Shown one piece after another: positions 15,879 to 25,235 of a stretch of 64,000 nt of DNA. Positions within the stretch are counted from its first letter, which is position 1. The number at the start of each line of letters is the position of its first letter. Both the position numbers and the translations under genes were made by a program. The notes beneath the pieces are model-generated. The model did not search any database and was not told the origin of the DNA. It was given only the letters and a program-made list of their open reading frames with translations. This DNA comes from Acidobacteriota bacterium (GTDB taxonomy: Bacteria > Acidobacteriota > Terriglobia > Acidiferrales > UBA7541). The stretch covers positions 1 through 64,000 of the forward strand of contig QHYE01000033.1 of NCBI GenBank assembly GCA_003224055.1. The letters are read 5' to 3'.

Positions 15879-17261
15879 ATGCACGACGCACTGCAGAAGG
15901 AAATCGCAACCTACGAAAAGTGGACTCCGAAATCCGCCGCGGCGCACAAGCGGGCCCTGCAACGCATCCCGCTCGGCGTGGCGAGCAATTACCGGCACTA
16001 CGAGCCTTATCCCATTTTTGTGAAGGATGGAAAGGCCGGCAGGATTCATGACGTGGACGGCAACGAATACGTCGATCACAACCTCTGCTTCGGCGCCCTG
16101 ATGGCGGGACATTGCCATCCCGCGGTCGTGAAAGCCGTCGAGCAGAAGCTCCATGAAGGAACTACCTTCGGAATGCCACACGAACAGGAATGGGAGCTTG
16201 CCGAAGAAATTTGCGCGCGGTATCCCATCGATATGGTGCGCTTCGGTTCGAGCGGGACAGAAGTGACGATGCATGCCGTCCGCATCGCCCGCGCCGCAAC
16301 AGGCCGCGACAAGATTCTAAAGTTCGAAGGCTCCTACCACGGATTGCATGACGCAGCTCTCGTCAGCGTCAAGCCCAAAGCCGAAGATTGGGGCGATGCG
16401 GATGCTCCTAATTCCGTTCCCGGCGGCGGCGGCATTCCAAAAGCTTCCCTCGCCAATGTCGTCGTCGCGAGCTTCAACAACCTCGCCAGCGTCGACCGGC
16501 GCTTCCGCGAAAATCCAGTCCAGATTGCCGCGATTATTCTCGAGCCCATCTTGATGAACGTCGGCTTGTGCATGCCGCAGCCCGGATTCCTGCAAGGCTT
16601 GCGCGACATTTGCACCAAAAACGGAACGTTGCTGATCTTCGACGAAGTCAAAACCGGAGCAAAACTTGGATGGGGCGGCGCCAGTGAATTCTTTGGCGTG
16701 AAACCGGACATGATCTGTCTCGCGAAATCCATCGGCGGCGGTCTGCCCCTGGGTGCATTCGGCGCGAGCCGAGCAGTGATGGACCTGATCTCGCAGCACA
16801 AAGTTTTTCACGGCGGGACGTACAACACCAACCGCGTCGCGATGGCTGCAGGTCTCGCGACGTTCCGCGAAGTGCTCACGCGCGAAAGTTACGCGCACGT
16901 CGGCACTCTAAGCAAGAAACTCACCGAAGGCTACCGTGCCATCGTGAAAAAATCCGGACTGCGGGCCTACGTCGCCAGCGCCGGCGTCAACGGTGCGTTG
17001 ATGCTCTACCCGGAGGAAATCCGCAATTATCGCGACTGGACCAAAATTGATGTCGACCTCTGGCGACACTATTGGTTCGGCATGGTCAATCGTGGCGTGC
17101 TTGCGCAGCCCTACTGGTGGGATGAACAGTGGACGATCTCCGTGCAGCACACCGAAGCGGATATCGACAAGCATCTCGCCGTGTTCGAAGAAGTCGCGCC
17201 CGCGCTTTCAAAGGCGCAACGGGAGCGTGGCCTCGCATTTGTCGGTGCGGCCGGACACTAA
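15879..17261 (+). CDS. Class III aminotransferase, HemL/GabT-like
   Basis: A 460-residue PLP enzyme of the class III group. The phosphate-binding GSSGTE (123-128), the Asp in IFDEVKTG (Asp255) and the lysine in CLAKSIGGG (Lys283, Schiff base) are present. The N-terminus and the block around FGALMAGHCH most resemble glutamate-1-semialdehyde aminomutase-like proteins, but the context with a permease, two aldehyde dehydrogenases and GabT points to catabolism of an omega-amino compound, such as putrescine or beta-alanine. SD CGGAG lies 8 bases before the ATG. A short GCAGG-N7-CCTGC inverted repeat (15845-15861) sits just upstream of the start and may be regulatory. Confidence 0.85.
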   Translation: MHDALQKEIATYEKWTPKSAAAHKRALQRIPLGVASNYRHYEPYPIFVKDGKAGRIHDVDGNEYVDHNLCFGALMAGHCHPAVVKAVEQKLHEGTTFGMPHEQEWELAEEICARYPIDMVRFGSSGTEVTMHAVRIARAATGRDKILKFEGSYHGLHDAALVSVKPKAEDWGDADAPNSVPGGGGIPKASLANVVVASFNNLASVDRRFRENPVQIAAIILEPILMNVGLCMPQPGFLQGLRDICTKNGTLLIFDEVKTGAKLGWGGASEFFGVKPDMICLAKSIGGGLPLGAFGASRAVMDLISQHKVFHGGTYNTNRVAMAAGLATFREVLTRESYAHVGTLSKKLTEGYRAIVKKSGLRAYVASAGVNGALMLYPEEIRNYRDWTKIDVDLWRHYWFGMVNRGVLAQPYWWDEQWTISVQHTEADIDKHLAVFEEVAPALSKAQRERGLAFVGAAGH

Positions 17262-17295
17262 TCTTCATCAGGAAGAAATCCAGGAGAAGGCAAGC

Positions 17296-18744
17296 TTGGC
17301 GAACGAGGTCATCACAAAACCCGCGGCGCAAGAAGCACCACACTTGCGCCGCGTTTTGGGCAAGCGAGACCTCGTTCTCCTCTTCGTCGTCGCCGTTTTC
17401 AACTTGAATGTTGTTCCGTCGATCGCCGCCAACGGCGGCGTCACGGTCTGGTTGTGGATGATCTCGCTGATTCTTTTTTTCTGGCCGCAGGGCATTGCCG
17501 TGATCGAGCTCGCCCATCGCTACCCGGGAGAAGGCGGCGTCTACCTCTGGGCGAAGGAAGTTTTCGGCGACTTCCACGGCTTTCTCTCCGGCTGGTGCTA
17601 CTGGACGAACAACATGATGTACGTTCCCACGGTGATGCTCTATTTCGTTGGCGTCTCCGTCTTCGTTTTGGGCGAGGGGCATCGCGGACTGGCGGACAAC
17701 AAGGCGTTCGCTCTGACGGCTTCGCTCGTGTTGCTGGTGCTCCTTGTGGTTCTCAACGTGGTCGGTCTCGGCGTCGGAAAATGGGTTAACAATCTGGGCG
17801 GGCTCGGCACCGCCATCGCCGCTGCGCTTTTGATCGGCCTGGGAATCGTCGTGTGCACGCGCTTCGGAACGGCGGTGACAGCCGCGGATTTCAAGATCCC
17901 TGCCAATCCACGGTTCGTACTGAATTCATTCGGCGTAATCTGCTTCGGCCTCGTCGGGCTGGAGCTCGCCTCCGTCATGGGCGATGAAATCGACAACCCG
18001 CAAAAGACGCTGCCGGGCGCGGTCGCCTGGGGAGGAGTTCTCGCCGGCCTGCTGTATGTCGGCGCAACTTTGACGCTGCTCGTTGCCGTGAGCAAAGAAA
18101 GCATAAGCGTGCTGCAGGGAATCGTACAGGCTGTCAGTTACATGGCGGCGCGCGTGGGCGTCGCGTGGATCGTCGCTCCGTTCGCATTTCTGTTAAGCCT
18201 CTCGATTGCGGGGATCGGCTCGGCGTGGCTCGGAGGCTCCGCAAGAATCCCGTTTGTCGCGGGGCTCGATTCCTACATGCCATCCTGGCTCGGAAAGATT
18301 CACCCGAAATATGCGACGCCGTATGCCGCGTTGATCGTGCACGCGGCCGTCTCATTGATTCTCGTGGTGATTAATTTTACGTTCTCTGGCGCCGGTGTCC
18401 AGGAAACGTTTCAAAAACTCCTCTCGCTCGCCGTGGTGCTGCAATTGATTCCCTTTCTCTACATGTTTGGCGCGCTCCTGAAGATCGCTGCCGGCGATTC
18501 CTTTGCGAAGGGCCGGTATAGCAAGGCAACCCTGATCGCCGCCGGGGCCAGCGGGTTGATTACAACTTCAATGGGCATCGCGCTGGCCTTTTTCCCGGCG
18601 CAACAGATCACATCCTTATATTCATACGAAGTCTGGATGGCCGGAGGCACGTTGTTTTTCATTGGCCTCGCGGCATTTTTCTTCTTTGTGTACGGCAGGC
18701 GCAAGGCGGCACGAAAACTGGCGACCGCCGCGCCTGCGCTTTGA
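17296..18744 (+). CDS. APC-superfamily amino acid/amine permease
   Basis: A 482-residue membrane protein with about 12 hydrophobic helices, of the amino acid-polyamine-organocation (APC) superfamily. The first helix contains VVPSIAANGGV and is followed by GEGGVYLWAKEVFG, typical of this family, with a long hydrophobic C-terminal half. TTG 17296 is chosen because AGGAGAAGG (17282-17290) lies 5 bases upstream and no ATG precedes the first helix. It starts 34 bases after the aminotransferase stop. The likely job is import of the amine or amino acid degraded by the neighbouring enzymes. APC members take amino acids or polyamines, and the sequence does not settle which. Confidence 0.88.
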   Translation: MANEVITKPAAQEAPHLRRVLGKRDLVLLFVVAVFNLNVVPSIAANGGVTVWLWMISLILFFWPQGIAVIELAHRYPGEGGVYLWAKEVFGDFHGFLSGWCYWTNNMMYVPTVMLYFVGVSVFVLGEGHRGLADNKAFALTASLVLLVLLVVLNVVGLGVGKWVNNLGGLGTAIAAALLIGLGIVVCTRFGTAVTAADFKIPANPRFVLNSFGVICFGLVGLELASVMGDEIDNPQKTLPGAVAWGGVLAGLLYVGATLTLLVAVSKESISVLQGIVQAVSYMAARVGVAWIVAPFAFLLSLSIAGIGSAWLGGSARIPFVAGLDSYMPSWLGKIHPKYATPYAALIVHAAVSLILVVINFTFSGAGVQETFQKLLSLAVVLQLIPFLYMFGALLKIAAGDSFAKGRYSKATLIAAGASGLITTSMGIALAFFPAQQITSLYSYEVWMAGGTLFFIGLAAFFFFVYGRRKAARKLATAAPAL

Positions 18745-18764
18745 ACTGAATTTGGGAGGCAGTT

Positions 18765-20246
18765 ATGTCCAGCAGTGTGAAGACCGTGGTTCGGGCTTAT
18801 CAAAATTACGTGAATGGACAGTGGGTCAAGAGTTCTTCCGGCGAGATGTTTCCCGTCTACGATCCTTCGACCGAAGAGGTCATCGCGCAAGTTGCGTCGG
18901 CGAACGCCGCCGACGTCGATCAGGCTGTGAAAGCGGCGCGTTCCGCGTTTGACTCTGGGCCCTGGCCGCAAACGAGCGCCGCCGAGCGCGGCCGCCTGCT
19001 CTACAAATTGGCTGAGAAAATCCGGCAGAATGCCGCGCATCTCGCGGAAATCGAGTGCCGCAACACAGGCAAGCCCATCGTCGAAGCGGAATACGATATC
19101 GCGGACGTGGCCACTTGTTACGAATACTACGCGGGACTTGCGAACAAAGTTCTCGGCCACGTGAATCCCGTTCCGGCAAACGCCTTGAGTTTCACCTTGC
19201 GCGAACCTGTGGGCGTCGCCGGCCAGATCATTCCCTGGAATTACCCGCTGCTGATGGCCGCGTGGAAACTCGCTCCCGCGCTTGCCGCCGGGTGCACCTG
19301 CGTGCTGAAACCTGCGGAGCAAACGCCCCTTACTGCGTTGGAGATCGCTCCCTGGTTCGAAGAGGCCGGGTTTCCGCCGGGTGTGGTGAACATCGTTAAT
19401 GGCATGGGCGAAATCGCCGGCGCGGCACTCGTTGCGCATCCCGGGGTGGACAAAATCGCCTTCACCGGAAGCGCTGCGGTCGGCAAGGTTATCGTCAAGA
19501 GCGCCGCGGATACCCTCAAGCGTGTCACGCTGGAGCTCGGCGGCAAGTCACCAAACATTTTCTTTGAAGGAGCCGATTGGGAAGCCGCCGTCGATGGTGC
19601 GCTCTTTGGCGTGTTTATCAATCAGGGCGAGGTTTGCTCCGCGGGCAGCCGCATTCTCGTCGAAAAGAAAATCTATTCGAAATTCGTCGAATCCATGACC
19701 GAAAAGGCCAAGCGCATCAAGCTCGGCGCACCCATGGAACGCGAAACGAAGATGGGGCCACTGGTCAGCAAGGAGCAGTACGACCGCGTCAGCTCCTATC
19801 TGGAGATCGGCAAGAAGGAAGCCAAGGTTGCCATCGGCGGCGGGCGGCCGAAGCAGTTTGGCAAGGGCTATTATGTCGAACCTACGATTTTCTATGACGT
19901 GGAGAACAGCGCGCGCATCGCGCGTGAAGAAATTTTCGGCCCCGTCGCTTCCGTGATTCCTTTTGACGGAGAGGGTGAGGCGATTCGCATTGCCAACGAC
20001 ACGCCCTATGGCCTCGCGGCAGCCGTTTGGACGCGCGACATTTTCAAGGCGTTCCGCGTCGTGAAGGCGCTTCGCGTCGGCATCGTGTGGGTCAATCACA
20101 TGCAGCCGACCTACGTCGAAGCGCCGTGGGGCGGCTACAAGCAGTCCGGCTTTGGCCGCGAACTGGGTCCCTGGGGCCTTGAAGAATATTTCGAAACGAA
20201 ACAGGTGTTCGTCAATCTCGACGAGACGCCGATTGGGTGGTACTAA
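18765..20246 (+). CDS. NAD(P)-dependent aldehyde dehydrogenase (betaine/aminobutyraldehyde type)
   Basis: A 493-residue aldehyde dehydrogenase. The oxyanion Asn is in PWNYP (Asn159), the general base in LELGG (Glu257) and the nucleophile in NQGEVCSAGSR (Cys291). The C-terminus (YVEAPWGGYKQSGFGRELG) is typical of the betaine-aldehyde/aminobutyraldehyde subgroup. It probably oxidises the amino aldehyde made by the upstream aminotransferase, for example 4-aminobutanal to GABA, with NAD or NADP. It starts 20 bases after the permease stop and is followed by the gabT ATG within 2 bases of its own stop, indicating one operon. Confidence 0.88.
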   Translation: MSSSVKTVVRAYQNYVNGQWVKSSSGEMFPVYDPSTEEVIAQVASANAADVDQAVKAARSAFDSGPWPQTSAAERGRLLYKLAEKIRQNAAHLAEIECRNTGKPIVEAEYDIADVATCYEYYAGLANKVLGHVNPVPANALSFTLREPVGVAGQIIPWNYPLLMAAWKLAPALAAGCTCVLKPAEQTPLTALEIAPWFEEAGFPPGVVNIVNGMGEIAGAALVAHPGVDKIAFTGSAAVGKVIVKSAADTLKRVTLELGGKSPNIFFEGADWEAAVDGALFGVFINQGEVCSAGSRILVEKKIYSKFVESMTEKAKRIKLGAPMERETKMGPLVSKEQYDRVSSYLEIGKKEAKVAIGGGRPKQFGKGYYVEPTIFYDVENSARIAREEIFGPVASVIPFDGEGEAIRIANDTPYGLAAAVWTRDIFKAFRVVKALRVGIVWVNHMQPTYVEAPWGGYKQSGFGRELGPWGLEEYFETKQVFVNLDETPIGWY

Positions 20247-20247
20247 A

Positions 20248-21597
20248 ATGTCGACAATTCAAATTAAAACAGAAATTCCCGGGCCGCAGTCGCGAGCGTT
20301 GATGGCGCGCCGCGAGGCTGCCATTCCTCGCGGTCCCTCCAATGCCACGCCTATTTTTGCTGCACGCGCCGACGGTGTCACCATCGAAGACGTAGACGGC
20401 AACCGCTATCTCGATTTTGCCGGCGGCATCGGCTGCCTGAATATCGGCCACCGTTCGCCGCGCGTGATCTCCGCGATTCAGGCACAGCTCGAAAAGCATT
20501 TGCACCTCTGTTTCGCTGTCACTCCCTACGAGAGCTATGTCGCCGTCGCGGAGAGATTGAATTCACTGGCCCCGGGCAAGTTTCCTAAAAAAACGATTCT
20601 CCTCAATTCCGGCGCCGAAGCCATCGAGAATTCCATCAAGATCGCGCGCGCGTACACGAAGCGTCCCGCCGTCATCTGTTTCGAGGACGCCTTTCATGGC
20701 CGCACGCTTCTCGCGATGTCGCTCACCAGCAAGACGCATCCTTACAAGGCGGGATTCGAGCCCTTTGCCAGTGACGTCTACCGCATCCCCTTCGCCTATC
20801 CGTACCGTGGAGAAAAAGGCGCCACCGCGGAAACGTTTGCGCACTATCTCGAGGATGCTTTCAAGCGTTCCGTCGCCCCGGAATCCGTCGCTGCCCTAAT
20901 CGTCGAGCCGGTTCTTGGGGAGGGTGGCTTCATCATTCCGCCGCGCGATTATTTCAAGCTGCTCCAGGACATTTGCCGCAAGCACGGCATTCTCTTCATT
21001 GCGGACGAAGTGCAGTCCGGCTTCGCGCGCACCGGAAAATGGTTCGCTTCGGAACATTTCGGCATCGAGCCGGATTTGATCACCATGGCGAAATCCCTCG
21101 GCGGCGGCATGCCCATCGCCGCCGTGACCGGCCGCGCCGAAATCATGGATGCGCCCGGCGTCGGAGCGCTTGGGGGCACCTTCTGCGGGCATCCAGCTTC
21201 GTGCGCCGCGGCGCTTGCCGCGATCGAAACGATCGAGAAGGAAGGCCTGCTCGCCCGGTCCACCGCTCTGGGAAAACATTTTGAATTGCGCGCACGCGGC
21301 TGGCAAAAAAAGTGGCCGCTGGTCGGAGACGTTCGCGGTCTCGGCGGCATGTGCGCCATCGAGTTGGTGCGCGACGCCCAGACGCGGGAGCCTGCCGATT
21401 CCGAGACCAAGGAGATTGCAAAGTATTGCTACGAGCACGGCCTCATCATCATCACCGCCGGTACGTTCAACAACGTGATTCGCATTCTCGTGCCGCTCGT
21501 GGTGACCGACGTGCAGTTCGACGAGGGTTTGAACGTGATCGAAGCGGCACTGGCTTCGGTGGCAGAGCGCAAGCAGGCCGCGCTTTCCCACGCGTAA
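20248..21597 (+). CDS. gabT: 4-aminobutyrate aminotransferase
   Basis: A 449-residue class III aminotransferase that transfers the amino group of GABA to 2-oxoglutarate, giving succinate semialdehyde and glutamate. SGAEAIENSIK (121-131) forms the PLP-phosphate loop, IADEVQSGFARTGK (251-264) has the cofactor Asp253, and TMAKSLGGG carries Lys282. The overall sequence is GabT-like; related family members use 5-aminovalerate or acetylornithine. The ATG at 20248 is one base after the preceding TAA stop, so translation is probably coupled; a longer reading from 20152 would overlap the dehydrogenase gene and is not credible. It is followed by gabD. Confidence 0.9.
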   Translation: MSTIQIKTEIPGPQSRALMARREAAIPRGPSNATPIFAARADGVTIEDVDGNRYLDFAGGIGCLNIGHRSPRVISAIQAQLEKHLHLCFAVTPYESYVAVAERLNSLAPGKFPKKTILLNSGAEAIENSIKIARAYTKRPAVICFEDAFHGRTLLAMSLTSKTHPYKAGFEPFASDVYRIPFAYPYRGEKGATAETFAHYLEDAFKRSVAPESVAALIVEPVLGEGGFIIPPRDYFKLLQDICRKHGILFIADEVQSGFARTGKWFASEHFGIEPDLITMAKSLGGGMPIAAVTGRAEIMDAPGVGALGGTFCGHPASCAAALAAIETIEKEGLLARSTALGKHFELRARGWQKKWPLVGDVRGLGGMCAIELVRDAQTREPADSETKEIAKYCYEHGLIIITAGTFNNVIRILVPLVVTDVQFDEGLNVIEAALASVAERKQAALSHA

Positions 21598-21673
21598 TTC
21601 GCCGCGGAAAACCGGCCAGGTATCGGCCCGTAGGTCAGGGCATCCAATATTTGGAGTTTCCTAGGAGTTTCCT

Positions 21674-23167
21674 ATGCATGAGACAGCGACAAAACCCGCC
21701 ACCGCAGCGGTTGAACTCAAGGATGCCCGGCTGTTCCGCGAAGCCTGCTACGTCGACGGCCAGTGGGTCCAGGCCAAGTCTGGCGCCGCGATCAACGTCG
21801 ACAACCCTGCTACCGGCGAAATCATCGGCCGCGTGCCGAAATTGGGTGGCGCGGAAACGAAGCAAGCGATCGAAGCGGCGAATCGCGCTTTTCCGGCTTG
21901 GAGCAAGAAAACAGCGAAAGAACGCGCCGCTGTTCTGCGCCGCTGGTTCGATCTGATGATGGCGAACCAGGAGGATTTGGCCCGGCTGATGACCCTGGAA
22001 CAGGGTAAGCCTCTCACCGAATCGAAAGGCGAAGTCGCTTATGCGGCTGCTTTCCTCGAATGGTTCGGCGAAGAGGCCAAGCGCGTGTATGGCGACACCA
22101 TTCCGCAGCATCAAGCGGACAAGCGGATTGTGGTCATCAAACAGCCCATCGGAGTTGTTGCCTGCATCACGCCGTGGAACTTTCCCTTGGCCATGATCAC
22201 CCGCAAAGCGGGCCCCGCCATCGGCGCCGGCTGCACCGTCGTCCTGAAGCCCGCATCGCAAACACCTTTTTCCGCGCTTGCGCTTGCGGAGCTGGCCGAA
22301 CGTGCGGGCGTTCCGAAAGGCGTATTCAACGTGCTGACGGGCTCGGCGACGGAAATTGGCGGTGAACTGACTTCGAACCGCATCGTTCGAAAGCTGTCGT
22401 TCACCGGTTCGACCGAAATTGGAAAGATCCTGATGGCGCAATGCGCGGGCACGGTGAAAAAACTCTCGCTCGAACTCGGTGGCAATGCGCCCTTCATCGT
22501 TTTTGACGACGCGGATCTGGATGCCGCCGTCGAGGGCGCCATCGCTTCCAAGTACCGCAACACCGGCCAAACCTGCGTTTGCACGAACCGTGTCCTGGTC
22601 CATGACAGCGTGTACGATTCGTTTGCCGCGAAGCTCGCGGTGGCGGTGAAAGCGCTGAAGCCTGCTCCGGGCCTCGAACCGGGCGCCACGCAGGGACCGC
22701 TGATTGACGACGCGGCGGTGCTGAAAATCGAAAGCCATATTCGCGACGCGCAATCCAAAGGTGCAAAAATACTCGTCGGCGGACATCGCCACGCACTCGG
22801 CGGCCGCTTTTTTGAGCCGACCGTTCTTACCGGCGTCACGCCGCAAATGGCCGTTGCGCGTGAAGAGACCTTCGGCCCAGTCGCGCCGCTCTTCCGGTTC
22901 AAAACGGATGCGGAGGCGGTTGCCCTGGCGAACGACACGGAATTCGGATTGGCTGCTTACTTCTACGGGCGAGACATCGCCCGCATTTGGCGCGTCGCCG
23001 AAGCGCTAGAGTACGGAATTGTCGGCATCAACACCGGAATCATTTCCACCGAGGTCGCGCCCTTCGGCGGCGTAAAGGAGTCGGGCCTCGGCCGCGAAGG
23101 CTCCAAGTATGGAATGGACGAGTTTCTCGAAATCAAATACATGTGCTTCGGCGGCATCACGGGATAG
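21674..23167 (+). CDS. gabD: Succinate-semialdehyde dehydrogenase
   Basis: A 497-residue aldehyde dehydrogenase of the GabD type, converting succinate semialdehyde to succinate. Asn169 (PWNFP), Glu267 (LELGGNAP) and Cys301 (NTGQTCVCTNR) are present, and the second Cys at 303 is the partner in the redox switch known from succinate-semialdehyde dehydrogenases. The C-terminus reads GVKESGLGREGSKYG, characteristic of the family. It is the last gene of the operon, 76 bases after gabT, and is followed by a hairpin terminator. With GabT it links the pathway to the TCA cycle. Confidence 0.92.
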   Translation: MHETATKPATAAVELKDARLFREACYVDGQWVQAKSGAAINVDNPATGEIIGRVPKLGGAETKQAIEAANRAFPAWSKKTAKERAAVLRRWFDLMMANQEDLARLMTLEQGKPLTESKGEVAYAAAFLEWFGEEAKRVYGDTIPQHQADKRIVVIKQPIGVVACITPWNFPLAMITRKAGPAIGAGCTVVLKPASQTPFSALALAELAERAGVPKGVFNVLTGSATEIGGELTSNRIVRKLSFTGSTEIGKILMAQCAGTVKKLSLELGGNAPFIVFDDADLDAAVEGAIASKYRNTGQTCVCTNRVLVHDSVYDSFAAKLAVAVKALKPAPGLEPGATQGPLIDDAAVLKIESHIRDAQSKGAKILVGGHRHALGGRFFEPTVLTGVTPQMAVAREETFGPVAPLFRFKTDAEAVALANDTEFGLAAYFYGRDIARIWRVAEALEYGIVGINTGIISTEVAPFGGVKESGLGREGSKYGMDEFLEIKYMCFGGITG

Positions 23168-23179
23168 AAACGCCATCCA

Positions 23180-23210
23180 GAAGGGCCCCTGCCGGAGCCC
23201 TTCGTTTCTT
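23180..23210 (+). terminator. Intrinsic terminator after gabD
   Basis: A 7-bp stem GAAGGGC/GCCCTTC (23180-23186 with 23197-23203) with a 10-base loop, followed by GTTTCTT, 12 bases after the gabD stop codon. Its position suits the end of the amine-catabolism operon. Confidence 0.65.
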
Positions 23211-23279
23211 GCTGACCACTGTCCCTGCGGCCCAGGGAACTCCACTCAAAAGCCCGTTTTCGTCCTTGATTTTTGGATA

Positions 23280-23530
23280 ACCTATGATATATCTATTGCT
23301 AGAGATAACTATACCTTCCCGTTTTGGAACTGCACCAGGCCTTTCCGTGTCACCCAACAACCGTTTCTTGAAGCAACTCATGCCTTTAATGACTTGTGCG
23401 TTGCTCTTCTACAACGACCTTAGGTAAGAGTTGCCCAGCCCTTTAGAATCAATCAATTATGAATTGCCCTTTTTCTAAGCCCTTTGTTTTGACATTCGTG
23501 CATCGGATGGGGGGTGTACCCCCCATCCCA
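23280..23530. repeat. AT-rich intergenic repeat, copy B, with G/C hairpin
   Basis: This gap is AT-rich and non-coding. It contains TAAGCCCTTTGTTTT (23476-23490) followed by a 10-bp perfect hairpin (23505-23514 with 23519-23528, loop TGTA) of G/C runs. The same order, TAAG(T/C)CCTTT block then GGGGG-TGTA-CCCCC-type hairpin, is seen near 43.65-43.70 kb; the copy near 2.1-2.2 kb has the block and a hairpin too. It is read as a copy of one dispersed repeat family. Confidence 0.55.
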
Positions 23531-23544
23531 CCTCGGCATCCGCC

Positions 23545-24633
23545 CTACTTATTAATGTCGTCTTTCGCTTCCAGCCGCTTCAACAACGGCTGAAGAAAGG
23601 GTTTCGTCTGATCCGGCGCGCCGCTGATGGCCTGTGTCATTTCTTTGGTGGCGTTCGTGAAGTCGCCTGAATTGGAAGCCATTCTCGAGAGCGCCAGGTG
23701 GCTGATCCAGTGGTTCGCGTCCTTCTTGGGAACTTGGGGATACAGCTCAAAGGCGCGCTTGGCATTTCCCTGGCGTTGCAGACCGCGCGCATACGAGTAA
23801 AGCTGAATTGCGCTCGCCTTGCTAATGGCTGCTGCAAGCGTTTTCGATGCCTCGTCTTTGCGGCCCATCGCGTCCAGGATGCGCGACTTCGTTTCCCAGT
23901 TCTCGAAGCGATCTTCATTCTGAATGGAAGTTTCTTCCCACTTCAGAGCCTCTTCGAGATTGTAATTGTTGTCCAGGCACCATTGCGCCGCCTCGTCGAA
24001 GCCGGCCCAGGTGAATCCCCCGACGCTGCGAAGTTCATGCTTGATGCTGCGCAGCACGACGGCTTTCACGTCCACGCCGATGTGGATGGGAACGGCGAGC
24101 TTTTCCCAACGCAGCGTGGCCACCGCTGAATCCGGTTTGACGTCGTCGAATACGTACGTCAGAACTTCAAACGATTCCGCCGCTTGCGGTTTTGTAGTCA
24201 CGCGCAGCGCATCTTCCTTCTCGTCATAGCTGAAGCTGCCCCAGGAAGTCGAATTCTTCGAGAAGATGATCGTCCACTGGTCCTTGTCCGGGATCGTGTG
24301 CAATCCATAGGTCCCCGCAGCCAGCGGCTTCCCTTCGAGGGACACGTCATCCGAAAACGTGATCGTTGTATTCTCGTTCGCTCCCGCACGCCACACCTTC
24401 CCATAAGGCACGGTCTTTCCCCAGATTTCACGCCCGCCTACCGCCGGCCGGTGGTACGCGATCGTGATGTCCGTCAGTCCGATCCGTTGCGAAACCGTTC
24501 CACGCTGACTCACGCGGGGAATGTTCAGCTCCGTCGCCTGGCTTCCATTTTTAAACTGCGCTTCGGCATTTCCGGCCCAGATGCCGAGCCCCATGACTAG
24601 TCCCAAAACACACTTTATCTTGCGCATAAGCAC
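23545..24633 (-). CDS. Exported DUF2911-domain protein with TPR-like C-terminus
   Basis: A 362-residue secreted or periplasmic protein. A signal peptide (CVLGLVMGLGIWAGNAEA) precedes a DUF2911 domain (about 35-180), recognised from YHRPAVGGREIWGKTVPYG and VWRAGANENTTITFS. The C-terminal half is a run of alpha-helical hairpins (about 195-355; AAQWCLDNNYNLEEALKWEE, then GRKDEASKTLAAAI) that looks like TPR-type repeats. The DUF2911 function is unknown. GTG 24633 has AGGAG 5 bases upstream and is preferred; ATG 24627 is an alternative. It is convergent with gabD, across the repeat-rich gap. Confidence 0.82.
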   Translation of the reverse strand: MLMRKIKCVLGLVMGLGIWAGNAEAQFKNGSQATELNIPRVSQRGTVSQRIGLTDITIAYHRPAVGGREIWGKTVPYGKVWRAGANENTTITFSDDVSLEGKPLAAGTYGLHTIPDKDQWTIIFSKNSTSWGSFSYDEKEDALRVTTKPQAAESFEVLTYVFDDVKPDSAVATLRWEKLAVPIHIGVDVKAVVLRSIKHELRSVGGFTWAGFDEAAQWCLDNNYNLEEALKWEETSIQNEDRFENWETKSRILDAMGRKDEASKTLAAAISKASAIQLYSYARGLQRQGNAKRAFELYPQVPKKDANHWISHLALSRMASNSGDFTNATKEMTQAISGAPDQTKPFLQPLLKRLEAKDDINK

Positions 24634-24860
24634 ACCATCTCCTCTCCCGATGAAACAGAAAGGTGAATTTGCCGAACCCTGCCGGCCTTACACCCCCGCT
24701 GTGAGAGACGCCCCTCTGAAGGAGGCGTGAGCAGAATTACGCGGCGCAGACACTCTCGAGCGCGTCGATTTAGCACAAATTTATAATGATTTATCGCCGT
24801 TTACGGCAGGCAGTGGATGCGCGGCCAACTCTTTCGAGGTACGATGTTCTAGTGATGGCG
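24634..24860. other. Intergenic region upstream of the tRNA gene
   Basis: About 227 bases between the DUF2911 gene start and tRNA-Ile. A TATAAT sits at 24782-24787 but without a convincing -35 partner, and it lies 74 bases from the tRNA start. Nothing else was recognised. Confidence 0.3.
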
Positions 24861-24933
<73 letters not shown>

Positions 24934-24975
24934 CCCGCCCCAGCCGTTGAGCTTGTCCTGTTGGGCACGTCGTTT

Positions 24976-25227
24976 CTACCGGCGTCCCCCGTGACGTTTG
25001 CCGTGACAACCGGCGCAAAGCGCTATCAAATTGTCTATCACATCGGCACCAAGCCGGCTCCGTGGTCTCATGTGATGGACTTCCAAACTTTCCATGGAAC
25101 CGCACTCTTGACACCGCCAACTATCTCTCTCCAGGACCCGGATTCGGAGTTTCGTGTACTCTTCCGGGCTCAGTTTAAGCCTGGGTTGGTTTTGACGTAG
25201 ACGCGTCGGATTTATCGAACTTTGCAT
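24976..25227 (-). CDS. Small HNH endonuclease
   Basis: An 83-residue protein made almost entirely of an HNH nuclease domain. The zinc CxxC pairs are Cys39/Cys42 (WRCQEC) and Cys71/Cys74 (CAGC), with the catalytic His pair HH at 51-52, the Asn in VIDNL (Asn66) and His75/His79 after the second CxxC. This is the betabeta-alpha-metal core. It lies in the segment between the two tRNA 3'-end repeats and is probably cargo or a mobility function of that element. ATG 25227 is used; upstream TTG 25233 is possible. The gene follows the neighbouring ORF by 8 bases. Confidence 0.82.
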   Translation of the reverse strand: MQSSINPTRLRQNQPRLKLSPEEYTKLRIRVLERDSWRCQECGSMESLEVHHMRPRSRLGADVIDNLIALCAGCHGKRHGGRR

Positions 25228-25235
25228 AATCAAAT

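Noticed and set aside
15879-17261. True glutamate-1-semialdehyde aminomutase for haem synthesis
   Set aside because: The sequence resembles HemL, but the gene sits in a catabolic operon with GabT and aldehyde dehydrogenases, and no other haem gene is nearby; HemL remains only a fall-back reading.
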